DNA of 25,726 nucleotides from assembly GCA_964565715.1 (NCBI GenBank), contig CAZMGG010000082.1, forward strand, positions 1-25,726. The letters are read 5' to 3'. Source of the stretch: CAZMGG01 sp964565715. GTDB lineage: Bacteria; Planctomycetota; UBA1135; UBA2386. The notes beneath the pieces are model-generated. The model was not told the DNA's origin and made no database searches. It saw nothing but the letters and a program-made list of their open reading frames with translations. Within the stretch, counting starts at the first letter, position 1; each line of letters opens with the position of its first letter. Shown here piece by piece: positions 1 through 7,887 of this stretch. Position numbers and translations under genes: made by a program.

Positions 1-19
1 GGGTCTGCTCCGGATCGCC

Positions 20-1233
<1,214 letters not shown>

Positions 1234-1237
<4 letters not shown>

Positions 1238-1557
1238 GGAGTCACCATGGGTCGGGGGTCGGACGGGCGGCGGACCGGCGGCGCCGATCGTGCCGCAATG
1301 GGCGTCGTCATGGCCAGCAGGCGCAGCAGTTCGCCCACCGACCAGGCCTGGAAGGGGCAGCCGCCGGGCAGCTGCGGCGCGTCGCCATCGGCCACTTCGA
1401 GACCCGCCACCAGGACCACCCGATCGGTGGGCGGCGTGCGCGCGGCGATCAGCAGGCCGTGATACCGGCGGGTGCGCTCGCCCAGCACGGTGCCCATCGC
1501 GTAGCCGCCCAGCCCATCGGCCTCGAGCCACTCCGGTTCGTCGGTGTGCTGGTCCAT
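1234..1557 (-). pseudogene. Glycogen debranching enzyme remnant with in-frame internal deletion
   Basis: The frame encodes 107 aa. Residues 8-50 match the start of a bacterial amylo-alpha-1,6-glucosidase/debranching enzyme (GDE N domain): EWLEADGLGGYAMGTV, RTRRYHGLLIAA and VVLVAGLE. It then jumps directly to a sequence typical of the extreme C-terminus of the same family (GDAPQLPGGCPFQAWSVGEL). Full-length relatives are roughly 650-720 aa (recalled), so nearly the whole N-domain sandwich and the catalytic (alpha/alpha)6 barrel are missing while the frame is kept. ATG 1557 lies one base after the stop of the glucose dehydrogenase gene, and its own stop overlaps the next ATG as ATGA, so the original operon punctuation survives. 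It cannot debranch glycogen. A retained mini-protein role is conceivable but unsupported. Confidence 0.75.
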
Positions 1558-1558
1558 G

Positions 1559-2668
1559 TCAGGCCACCGCGATGACGTTCTTGATGCCGGTGGCGCGCCC
1601 CTGCAGCAGCTCGCCGTAGGCGGACATCGGCTGCCGGCCGGTGATCAGGGCCTGCACCGCGTCGGGCCAGCGCCGCCGGAACGCGGCGAGGTCGCCGACC
1701 GCGGCGGTGAACGCCTCGCTGCCGGCGTTCACCGTGCCCAGCACGACCTGGTTCTTCAGCACCAGGTTGCGCATCAGCAGATCGGTGTCGATCGACACCG
1801 GCCCGCGACGCCCGGGCACGCCGGTGAAGACGAACACGCCGTTGCTGCCCAGCGCCGCCATCGCCTCGAAGCTGGCCTGGCTCGCGCCCATCGCCTCGTA
1901 GAACAGGTCGATCCGGCCCACCGCCTCGGCGAGCTGGTGCGGCGCGACGTCCTCGGCGGCGACGAAACGGGCGCCGATCGCCTCGACCACCTCACGCCGC
2001 CGTTCGGCACCCGCACCCCGCGAGTAGACGAAGGTCGCAAAGCCCTCCTGGCGCAGCGCCATCGCGCCCAGCAGCCCCACCGGCCCGGCGCCGAGCACCA
2101 CCGCCGTGTGGCAGCCGTGCGGACCCCGCTCCATCGAGCAGGTCCACGGCAGCCGCTGCTGCAGGTTGCGGACCTGGATCAGCGCCTTCTCGGCGATGGT
2201 CAGCGGCTCGACCAGCACGCCGACGTCGCGCAGTTCGCCGGGCAGCACGTTCATGTAGCGCTGGTCGTCGACGATGAACCCGGTCATGAAGCCGTGCAGC
2301 TCCTTGATGCCGCGCTCCTGGAACAGGCCGGTGAAGCAGAAGTCCTGCTGACCGCCGGCGCAGGCCGAGCAGTCGGGCTGCGCGCACGGCCGCCGCACCG
2401 TCGGCACCACCAGGTCGCCGGGCCGCAGCCGCGTCACCTCGGGTCCGACCTCGACGACCTCGCCGAGCGCCTCGTGGCCGATCACCAGGTGTTCGCTGCC
2501 CTGCGGCGGCGTGCCGTAGTCGAAGGCGCAGATCTCGCGGTCTGTCCCGCACACCCCCACCTCGAGGATGCGCACCAGCACATCGGTGGGGCGGACCAGA
2601 CGCGGGCGGGGAAGGTCGCGCAGGAGGGTGAGCTGCCGGTGCGCGGGCCGGACGGCGATGGCTTGCAT
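1559..2668 (-). CDS. Zinc-dependent glucose dehydrogenase-like MDR oxidoreductase
   Basis: A 369-aa medium-chain dehydrogenase/reductase, closest by pattern to the glucose 1-dehydrogenases of the MDR superfamily. Candidate catalytic zinc ligands are C40 (GVCGTDREI) and H65-E66 (GHEALGE). C95, C100, C103 and C111 form the structural-zinc lobe. The Rossmann dinucleotide motif is GAGPVGLLGAMAL, and VLVEPLTIAEKA is the usual substrate-side glutamate segment. Family role: NAD(P)-dependent oxidation of glucose to gluconolactone in the cytoplasm; the exact sugar specificity is inferred. ATG 2668 is the first start after upstream non-homologous sequence, and no clear Shine-Dalgarno precedes it. The gene leads a minus-strand cluster with the debranching remnant (one-base gap) and the MGH1 glucosidase, a combination that suggests use of glucose released from glycogen or trehalose-type glucans. 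It looks intact, unlike both neighbours. Confidence 0.85.
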   Translation of the reverse strand: MQAIAVRPAHRQLTLLRDLPRPRLVRPTDVLVRILEVGVCGTDREICAFDYGTPPQGSEHLVIGHEALGEVVEVGPEVTRLRPGDLVVPTVRRPCAQPDCSACAGGQQDFCFTGLFQERGIKELHGFMTGFIVDDQRYMNVLPGELRDVGVLVEPLTIAEKALIQVRNLQQRLPWTCSMERGPHGCHTAVVLGAGPVGLLGAMALRQEGFATFVYSRGAGAERRREVVEAIGARFVAAEDVAPHQLAEAVGRIDLFYEAMGASQASFEAMAALGSNGVFVFTGVPGRRGPVSIDTDLLMRNLVLKNQVVLGTVNAGSEAFTAAVGDLAAFRRRWPDAVQALITGRQPMSAYGELLQGRATGIKNVIAVA

Positions 2669-2820
2669 GGCGCCGACCGATGCCGTGCCGCCCGACCCGT
2701 TTCACCGCGCCGCCGCCGGCCACGCGGCGGCCCGTCGCGAAACGGACCGCCGCCCGCCGCATCCGAGGGCCCGTTCGCGGCCCTTCGCCGCGGGCGAAGA
2801 AAACCCAAGAATCCCGAAAC

Positions 2821-2834
2821 GCCCCCGCGGGGGC
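2821..2834. promoter_or_regulatory. Perfect GC palindrome upstream of the bufferin-like gene
   Basis: GCCCCCGCGGGGGC is a perfect 14-base inverted repeat ending 23 bases before the ATG of the small Cys-rich lipoprotein gene. A second inverted repeat, TTCGCC-gcg-GGCGAA (2784-2798), lies just upstream in the same 189-base divergent region (2669-2857). Either could be an operator or an mRNA hairpin controlling the operon. In DNA this GC-rich, short palindromes also arise by chance, so the regulatory role is a guess. Confidence 0.25.
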
Positions 2835-2857
2835 CGCAACGAAGGACCCTGACTGCC

Positions 2858-3088
2858 ATGAAGCGCACGAAGAAGCTCACCACCGCCATCCTGTCCGCCG
2901 CCGTCGCCGGTCTGCTGACCAGCGCCACGCTGACCCTCACGGCCTGCGGCAGCAAGACCGACGCCGCCGGCAAGGAACACAACGGCTGCGGCGGCCCCAA
3001 CGGCTGCGGCGGCGCCAAGGCCGAGACCGACAAGAACAAGTGCAGCGGCCCGAACGGCTGCAACGGCCACGGCGCCGAGAAGAAGTAG
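2858..3088 (+). CDS. Small Cys-rich bufferin-like (BufA2-type) lipoprotein
   Basis: A 76-aa exported peptide. Residues 1-29 form a signal peptide (KR-K-K start, hydrophobic core) that ends in a lipobox-like LTAC at C30. The mature part is hydrophilic and carries two repeats of the form CxGPNGCxG, with cysteines at 44/50 and 62/68 and CX5C spacing in both. This resembles the CKGxNxCKG repeats of BufA2-type bufferins, periplasmic metallophores in which thiol-containing residues are matured by an MNIO (DUF692) enzyme to bind copper. The following genes (DoxX, ECF sigma, zinc-finger anti-sigma) match the typical neighbourhood of such peptides. GAAGGA at 2841-2846 is a weak, distant ribosome-binding site. 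Oddities are the apparent lipid anchor and the lack of an MNIO or DUF2063 gene in the window. The bufferin link rests on pattern and context only. Confidence 0.65.
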   Translation: MKRTKKLTTAILSAAVAGLLTSATLTLTACGSKTDAAGKEHNGCGGPNGCGGAKAETDKNKCSGPNGCNGHGAEKK

Positions 3089-3129
3089 TCACCCTCCCGA
3101 GTCCACGACCACCGGCCAGCAGGACCCAC

Positions 3130-3618
3130 ATGGACCTTCCCCGTTTCCTCCAGCCGGGCCTCGCGTTGGCCCGGCGCGGCAGCGCGGCCCTGGGGCCGGT
3201 GGCCCCGCTGGCCACCCGCCTCGTCCTGGGCATCGCCTTCCTCCGCACCGGCCTCGGCAAGTGGCAGCACTTCGCCAACACGGTGCAGTTCTTCACCGAC
3301 CTGGGCATCCCGCTGCCGGCCGCCAACGCGGCCATGGTCGCCACCATCGAGCTGGTGGGCGGGCTCTGCCTCGTGGTCGGGCTGGGCACACGCATCTCTG
3401 CGGCCCTGCTGGCCAGCACCATGGTGGTGGCCCTGCTCACCGCCGACCGCGGCTCCCTGCTCGACGCCCTGGCCTTCGGGGAGACCGGCCTGGCCGACGT
3501 CACGCCGCTGGTGTTCCTGCTGTTCCTGGTCTGGCTGATGGCCCACGGCGGCGGCGGCCTCGGCCTCGACCGGCTAGTCTTCCGGTCGCCCGCGGCCGCG
3601 CCGGCCGCCGGACACTGA
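3130..3618 (+). CDS. DoxX-family integral membrane protein
   Basis: A 162-aa membrane protein with about four hydrophobic segments. Its DoxX signature is RLVLGIAFLRTGLGKWQHF followed by FFTDLGIPLPAANAAMVATI and ELVGGLCLVVGLGTR. DoxX-like proteins occur as the membrane component (BufD/HvfD) of bufferin and related copper-RiPP operons, and elsewhere as thiosulfate:quinone oxidoreductase subunits. Its biochemical role in bufferin loci is not settled. The gene starts 41 bases after the Cys-rich peptide gene, with AGGA five bases before ATG, and its TGA is one base before the sigma-factor ATG, so co-transcription is likely. By position I infer a role linked to metal or redox stress at the inner membrane. 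The family assignment is solid. Confidence 0.85.
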   Translation: MDLPRFLQPGLALARRGSAALGPVAPLATRLVLGIAFLRTGLGKWQHFANTVQFFTDLGIPLPAANAAMVATIELVGGLCLVVGLGTRISAALLASTMVVALLTADRGSLLDALAFGETGLADVTPLVFLLFLVWLMAHGGGGLGLDRLVFRSPAAAPAAGH

Positions 3619-3619
3619 C

Positions 3620-4300
3620 ATGACCTTCTCCTCGCCTCGCCCGGGCCGGTCCACGCCCCCGCCCGACACGCCACCGGCCGCATCGCCGCCGATCCGAGGC
3701 ACCGCCGCGGCCGACGGCGGCGAGCAGGCGCTCCTGGCCGGCCTCCGCAACGGCGACCCCGCCGCCTTCGAGCTGCTGGTGCGCCAGGAGACCGGCCCGT
3801 GCCTGGCCGTCGCCCGGCGGCTCCTGCGCAACGAGGAAGACGCCCGCGACGCGGTGCAGGAGGCCTTCCTGTCGGCCTTCAAGGCGATCGGCACCTTCCA
3901 GGGCGGTTCCCGCCTCGGCACCTGGCTGCATCGGATCGTGATCAACACGGCCCTGATGCGCCTGCGCAGCCGCCGCTGCCGGCCCGAACGCTCCATCGAG
4001 GACCTGCTGCCGCAGTTCAACGAGGACGGCCACCACCTCGTGCCGCCCGCACCGGTGGCCGACGACGCCGCCGAACGCCTGCTGCTGGCCGAACGCCGCC
4101 ACCTCGTGCACGACGCCATCGACCTGCTGCCGGACAACTACCGCGAGGTCGTGCTGCTGCGCGACTTCGAGGGCCTGTGCACCGAGGAGTGCGCGACCCT
4201 GCTCGGCACCACGCCGAACGCCGTCAAGATCCGCCTCCACCGCGCCCGCCAGGCCCTGCGCACCCTGCTGGAACGACACTTCGGAAAGACCGACCCATGA
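3620..4300 (+). CDS. ECF-type RNA polymerase sigma factor
   Basis: A 226-aa extracytoplasmic-function sigma-70 factor. After a Pro-rich N-terminal extension of about 35 residues, region 2 spans about 36-110 (FELLVRQET, NEEDARDAVQEAFLSAFKAI, LGTWLHRIVINTALMRLRS). A linker containing SIEDLLPQFNEDGHH follows, then region 4 at about 160-215 (LLPDNYREVVLLRDFEGL, LLGTTPNAVKIRLHRARQAL). The linker sequence is typical of ECF factors paired with a small zf-HC2 anti-sigma protein, which is what follows (ATGA overlap at 4297). It sits one base after the doxX stop. The likely role is to switch on this operon, and perhaps distant genes, when its anti-sigma partner senses stress. The inducing signal cannot be read from the sequence; copper or redox stress is inferred from the first gene. 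Confidence 0.93.
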   Translation: MTFSSPRPGRSTPPPDTPPAASPPIRGTAAADGGEQALLAGLRNGDPAAFELLVRQETGPCLAVARRLLRNEEDARDAVQEAFLSAFKAIGTFQGGSRLGTWLHRIVINTALMRLRSRRCRPERSIEDLLPQFNEDGHHLVPPAPVADDAAERLLLAERRHLVHDAIDLLPDNYREVVLLRDFEGLCTEECATLLGTTPNAVKIRLHRARQALRTLLERHFGKTDP

Positions 4301-4557
4301 CCTGCCGCGAGTTGACCGAGTTCCTGGACGCCTACCTGAACGGCGAGCTGACGCCGGCGGAGCGGGCCGAGTTCGACCGCCACCTCGCGGTGTGCGACCA
4401 CTGCATCGCCTACCTGGACGGCTACAAGCGGACCGTGGACCTGTGCCGCGCGCTGGGCCGCCCGACCACCGGCGCAGGCGGCGCCGCCGACGCGAAGCTG
4501 CCGGCCGACGTCCCCGAGGACCTGGTGCGCGCGATCCTGGCGTCGCGCAAGCCGTAG
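4297..4557 (+). CDS. zf-HC2 anti-sigma factor
   Basis: An 86-aa soluble protein starting MTCRELTEFLDAYLNGEL, with the zinc-binding anti-sigma pattern: C3 plus H29-x3-C33-x2-C36 (HLAVCDHC). There is no transmembrane segment, so it should act in the cytoplasm by holding the ECF factor until zinc loss, thiol oxidation or another signal releases it. The start overlaps the sigma-factor stop (ATGA), implying translational coupling and near-stoichiometric synthesis. The C-terminal part (PEDLVRAILASRKP) is a helical tail also seen, diverged, in the next gene. The assignment is strong; the sensed signal is unknown. Confidence 0.88.
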   Translation: MTCRELTEFLDAYLNGELTPAERAEFDRHLAVCDHCIAYLDGYKRTVDLCRALGRPTTGAGGAADAKLPADVPEDLVRAILASRKP

Positions 4558-4581
4558 CCAGCCGGCACGGCGAGACCACCC

Positions 4582-4878
4582 ATGGTCGGCGGCAGGCAAG
4601 GCGGCGACGACGGCGACGAGAGCGGCATGGCGGCCTTCTACGAGGTCACCTGCCGCGAGTTCATCGCCGTCCACCTCGAAGACTGGCTGCAGGGCACGCT
4701 GCCGCCGCGGCGCGTCCGGCAGTGCACGCGGCACGTGCTCGACTGCCCGCACTGCGACGCCTACGTGCACTCGTTCCTCGAAGTGGCAGAAGCACTCCGC
4801 ACCCTGCGGACGACCGCCGGCGACCAGCCCGCCGTCCCGGAGTCCCTCGTGCGCAGCATCCTCGCCGCGGCGTCCTGA
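4582..4878 (+). CDS. Second zf-HC2-like zinc-finger protein
   Basis: A 98-aa protein that repeats the architecture of the preceding anti-sigma factor: VTCREFIAVHLEDWLQGTL, then H51-x3-C55-x2-C58 (HVLDCPHC) and a C-terminal PESLVRSILAAAS that parallels PEDLVRAILASRKP. It looks like a diverged tandem duplicate. ATG 4582 gives 98 aa; the internal ATG 4627 (MAAFYEVTCREF) gives 83 aa and aligns better with the partner's start, so it may be the true one. The gene lies 24 bases after the first anti-sigma gene on the same strand. It could be a second anti-sigma factor, an anti-anti-sigma decoy that sequesters zinc or the first protein, or a regulator of another ECF factor. Only the family resemblance is seen. 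Confidence 0.78.
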   Translation: MVGGRQGGDDGDESGMAAFYEVTCREFIAVHLEDWLQGTLPPRRVRQCTRHVLDCPHCDAYVHSFLEVAEALRTLRTTAGDQPAVPESLVRSILAAAS

Positions 4879-4884
4879 GCGCCG

Positions 4885-5856
4885 TCAGTCCGGACGGCAG
4901 GGCGACGGCGCCGGCGCCGGCAGCAACGCCGGCAACGTCCCGCGCAGCAGCACCTCGCCGAGGCCCTGGCGCAGGCTGCCGAGCACGAACGCGGGCTCGT
5001 TCCACAGGCGCAGCAGTTCGAGCACGTCCCGGCGGTGGTCCGGCGGCGTCGCGATGATCATGCCGACGCCGAGGTTCAGCACATCGAGCAGCGCCGCGGG
5101 CTGCGGATGCCGCCGCACCAGATCGCTCCACGGCCACGGCATCGGCCAGGCGTCGGGCGCCAGTTCGGCGTCGAGGTGCGCCGGCAACGCCCGCCGCAGG
5201 CTGCCGCGCATGCCGCCGTGGCCGACCACCGCCAGCAGGCTGAGCCAGCCCTGCCGGATCGACGCGTGGTTCACGCCCAGGTAGCACTTGCTGGCGGCCA
5301 GTGCGGCCTGCTGCGCGGTGCAGCCCTCGGGCCCGGTGGTGTCGGCCAGGATCCCGGCGTCGGCCAGCAGCGCCATCGCCGTCGCGAGGCCGTGCCCCTG
5401 CAGCCCGGGGGCCGGCAGCGCCAGCAGCACGTCGCCGGCCGCGGGCTCCGGCGCCGGCACGGCGACCTGCCCACCCGTCATGGTCACCGCGAGATCGCAG
5501 ATGCTCGCCGGGGTCCACGTGGCATGCGTCACCCTCGCCCCCACCGCCCGGCAGGCCCGCAGCGCCCCCGCCAGCAGATCCTCGCCGCCATCCTCCGCGC
5601 CCTCGCCGCTGACCAGGTGCAGGCTGGCGCAGCGCGGGAACGTCCGCGTCGCCAGCAGGTCGTTGGCGCACTCCATCACCAGGTCGGCGCCGGGCAGGTC
5701 GCCGCGGCCGAGCCGCTGCGCCGCCTCGCGCCGCTCCCCGACCACGCCGGCCGCCACGCCGATGCGGCCGGTGGCCTCCTCCAGGGGCACGGCCACGCCG
5801 CCGCACGCCGCCGCGGCGGCCACCAGTTCGCGGAACCACGACGGAAGCATGGGCAT
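4885..5856 (-). CDS. Diverged PurM-like (AIR synthase-fold) protein
   Basis: A 323-aa protein with the layout of phosphoribosylformylglycinamidine cyclo-ligase (PurM, about 345 aa). ADLVMECANDLLATRTFP corresponds to the VNDLLVQGAEP helix, PAPGLQGHGLATA to the LASxGLHSNGYSLAR segment, GHGGMRGSLRRALPAHL to the GGGLPGNLPRVLP segment, and LNLGVGMIIAT to FNMGVGMV. The DGVGTK nucleotide-binding motif is absent (ATGRIGVAAG instead) and GGETAEMPG is replaced by THATWTPAS, so true AIR-synthase activity is doubtful. It may be a paralogue with another role, or a strongly altered PurM. ATG 5856 has GGAGA about five bases upstream; ATG 5850 is an alternative. It is convergent with the anti-sigma operon (gap of six bases) and divergent from the radical SAM gene. 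Confidence 0.65.
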   Translation of the reverse strand: MPMLPSWFRELVAAAAACGGVAVPLEEATGRIGVAAGVVGERREAAQRLGRGDLPGADLVMECANDLLATRTFPRCASLHLVSGEGAEDGGEDLLAGALRACRAVGARVTHATWTPASICDLAVTMTGGQVAVPAPEPAAGDVLLALPAPGLQGHGLATAMALLADAGILADTTGPEGCTAQQAALAASKCYLGVNHASIRQGWLSLLAVVGHGGMRGSLRRALPAHLDAELAPDAWPMPWPWSDLVRRHPQPAALLDVLNLGVGMIIATPPDHRRDVLELLRLWNEPAFVLGSLRQGLGEVLLRGTLPALLPAPAPSPCRPD

Positions 5857-6000
5857 GGCGATCTCCGGCGGCGGAGTCTACGCACCAGGGCCCACGCCCA
5901 CACCATGCGCAGTCGGGGCCGGACACCGTAGGCCGGTACTGCCGAAATAGAGGATAGATTTGTCCAGATCGTCGCCCACGGCGGTCTGGAGAGGCCACCC
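5857..6000. promoter_or_regulatory. Divergent intergenic region with AT-rich patch
   Basis: These 144 bases separate the PurM-like gene (minus) from the radical SAM gene (plus) and contain the most AT-rich stretch nearby (about 5944-5962, aaatagaggatagatttg). TAGATT at 5955-5960 could be a -10 element for the plus gene, and TAGACT (5880 to 5875 on the minus strand) one for the PurM-like gene. I see no convincing -35 box. Confidence 0.35.
5988..5994 (+). promoter_or_regulatory. Strong Shine-Dalgarno for the radical SAM gene
   Basis: GGAGAGG lies six bases before ATG 6001. It is one of very few good ribosome-binding sites in this window and fixes the start of the radical SAM gene. Confidence 0.6.
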
Positions 6001-6927
6001 ATGCTGTCCCGACCCGATCTTCGCGCCGTCGCGCGCACCCTGAACGACCCGTCGTTCCCCAGCCGGTTCGCCGTCGAGCTGTGCGCCGACTGCAATCTGC
6101 GCTGCAGCATGTGCCACCACCCGGCCATGCGCCGGCCCAAGGGCGTGCTGCCGTTCCCGCTCTGGCAGAAGTGCGCCGACGAGATCGCCGCGGTCGCGCC
6201 TGCCACCCAGTGCTGGTTCTCGTTCTGCGGCGAACCGCTGCTGGAACCCGAGCACCTGCTGCGGTGCCTCGCCTACGGCCGGCAGCTCGGCCTCGTCCAG
6301 TGCATCAACACCAACGGCATGCTGCTGACCGAGGCCGTCGCCGGACGCCTTCTCGACAGCGGCGTCGCCCAGATCGTGATCGGCCTCGACGGTTTCGCCG
6401 CGGCGACCTACCGCCAGATCCGCGTCGGCGGCGACCGCGACGTCGTCTATCGCAACGTCGAACGCCTGCTCGAACTGCGCCAGGCCCGCGGCATGGGCCC
6501 GGAGCTCCCCGAGGTGATGGTGCAGTTCATCGCCATGCCGCAGAACCAGCACGAGCTGCCGGCCTTCCGCGACCACTGGCTGCCCCGCGGCGCCACCCTG
6601 AAGGTGCGGCACATGCTGAGCTGGGGCGGCCGTTTCGCCGCGGGCCTGTGCCAGCCCGACGATGCCGAGCGCATCGCCTGCCCATGGGCCGTCACCATGA
6701 TGCACGTGTTCTGGGACGGCCGGGTGCCGCGCTGCCCCGGCGACACCGAGGGCGACGAGGGCGTCGGCAACGCCTGGCACGAATCCCTGACCACCCTGTG
6801 GCAGCGGCTCGGCGGCTACCGCGCCATGCACCTGGAGCACCGCTTCGAGGAACTGCCCGAGCGCTGCCGGACCTGCACCGACTGGCAGGTCGGCATCGCC
6901 GAACGGGTGCGCCGCCAGCAGCCATGA
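6001..6927 (+). CDS. Radical SAM/SPASM domain protein
   Basis: A 308-aa enzyme with the radical SAM cluster motif C31-x3-C35-x2-C38 (ELCADCNLRCSMCHH), the GEPLLEP motif, INTNGMLL and a (beta/alpha)6 TIM-barrel-like core to about residue 215. A C-terminal SPASM-type region follows with conserved cysteines (IACPWAVTMM, RVPRCPGDTEGDEGVGN, ERCRTCTDW), expected to bind auxiliary Fe-S cluster(s). SPASM enzymes modify peptides, or oxidise alcohols and sugars, or act on aminoglycosides, so the substrate cannot be told from sequence. It has a strong ribosome-binding site, and its stop overlaps the next start (ATGA at 6924), so it is translationally coupled to the acyltransferase-carrier fusion. I infer that the two act on the same small molecule or saccharide. 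No precursor-peptide gene is visible nearby. Confidence 0.85.
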   Translation: MLSRPDLRAVARTLNDPSFPSRFAVELCADCNLRCSMCHHPAMRRPKGVLPFPLWQKCADEIAAVAPATQCWFSFCGEPLLEPEHLLRCLAYGRQLGLVQCINTNGMLLTEAVAGRLLDSGVAQIVIGLDGFAAATYRQIRVGGDRDVVYRNVERLLELRQARGMGPELPEVMVQFIAMPQNQHELPAFRDHWLPRGATLKVRHMLSWGGRFAAGLCQPDDAERIACPWAVTMMHVFWDGRVPRCPGDTEGDEGVGNAWHESLTTLWQRLGGYRAMHLEHRFEELPERCRTCTDWQVGIAERVRRQQP

Positions 6928-7886
6928 GCACCCTGTGGCTCTGCGGCGCCGGCAATGCCGAGGGCGTCCGCCTGGCGCAGATGGTCAACGCCGCCGGGCA
7001 CCGCTGGGACCGGCTGGTGGTGCTGGACGACGATCCGCGCCGCCTCGGCCACACGCTCTGCGACGTGCCGGTGATCGGTCCCTTCGGTCTGTTGGCCGAG
7101 GCCGACCCCACCACCGACCAGACGGTCAACCTGATCGCGCGCACGACGACCCGCCGCGCCGCCGCCGCGGCCCGGATCGCCGCGTTCGGCATCCCACCGG
7201 CCACCCTGGTGCATCCCGACGTCGATCACGCCTACGCCGAACTCGGCGCCGACGTGCTGGTCTACCAGCACGCGGTGACCTCGCCGGAGACCAGGGTCGG
7301 CGCGGGCTCGGTGGTCTTCCTGCGTGCGATCGTCGGCCACGAGGCGCAGGTCGGCCGCGGCTGCGTCCTCGCCCCCGGCGCCGTGCTCAACGCCCGCGTC
7401 GTGCTCGGCGATCGCGCCTACGTCGGCGCCAATGCCACGATCCTGCCCGAGGTGACCATCGGCGAGGGTGCCACCATCGGCGGCAACACGCTGGTCACCG
7501 CCGACGTGCCGCCAGGCGCCACCGTGATCGGCGTGCCCGGCGTCGTGCTGGCGCCCGCCGACCAGGGCGCGGCCATCGCCACGCCGGCCACCTGGTCGTT
7601 CGAACAGGGCCGCCTCGAGCAGGAGATCGCCGCGGCCTGGCAGACCGTGCTCGGCGAGCACCCGGAACCCACCGTCGCCTTCTTCGACCTCGGCGGCACC
7701 TCGCTGCTGGCGCTGCGCGTGCTCGACCTGCTGCAGGCCCGCCACGGGCTCACCGTCGCGGTGCCGGACTTCTACCGCTTCCCGACCGTGCGTGCGCTCG
7801 CCGCCCACCTCGCCTGCCCGCCCGACAAGGTGGGCGCTGCCGCCGGCGCCGCCCGCGCCCGGTTCCGTCGCGCCCACCTGCGGTGA
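6924..7886 (+). CDS. NeuD/PglD-type acyltransferase fused to a phosphopantetheine carrier domain
   Basis: A 320-aa two-part protein. Residues 1-100 form a Rossmann-like N-domain (LWLCGAGNAEGVRLAQMV, VVLDDDP), as in NeuD/PglD sugar acetyltransferases. Residues about 100-212 are a left-handed beta-helix of hexapeptide repeats (VGAGSVVFLRAIVGHEAQVG to PPGATVIGVPG), with H139 in the position of the usual catalytic base. Residues about 228-300 are an acyl/peptidyl carrier domain with the phosphopantetheine motif FFDLGGTSLLALRVL, where S260 is the predicted attachment serine. Ordinary NeuD-like enzymes take acetyl groups from CoA; an attached carrier suggests that the acyl donor is tethered to the enzyme. 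It overlaps the radical SAM gene by ATGA and ends one base from the convergent RluA gene. No adenylation or phosphopantetheinyl-transferase gene is in the window. Confidence 0.85.
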   Translation: MSTLWLCGAGNAEGVRLAQMVNAAGHRWDRLVVLDDDPRRLGHTLCDVPVIGPFGLLAEADPTTDQTVNLIARTTTRRAAAAARIAAFGIPPATLVHPDVDHAYAELGADVLVYQHAVTSPETRVGAGSVVFLRAIVGHEAQVGRGCVLAPGAVLNARVVLGDRAYVGANATILPEVTIGEGATIGGNTLVTADVPPGATVIGVPGVVLAPADQGAAIATPATWSFEQGRLEQEIAAAWQTVLGEHPEPTVAFFDLGGTSLLALRVLDLLQARHGLTVAVPDFYRFPTVRALAAHLACPPDKVGAAAGAARARFRRAHLR

Positions 7887-7887
7887 C

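Noticed and set aside
1544..3088. A 514-codon plus-strand frame running into the Cys-rich lipoprotein
   Set aside because: Only the last 76 residues, from ATG 2858, have a signal peptide and cysteine repeats; the rest is antisense to the glucose dehydrogenase gene.
2858..3088. HvfA-type (EGKCG repeat) copper RiPP precursor
   Set aside because: The repeats are CxGPNGCxG with CX5C spacing and lack the EGKCG motif; BufA2-like is the closer pattern.
6001..7886. RiPP cluster with a short precursor peptide beside the radical SAM gene
   Set aside because: No plausible small peptide frame with a ribosome-binding site was found in the adjacent intergenic regions, and the partner gene is an acyltransferase-carrier fusion.
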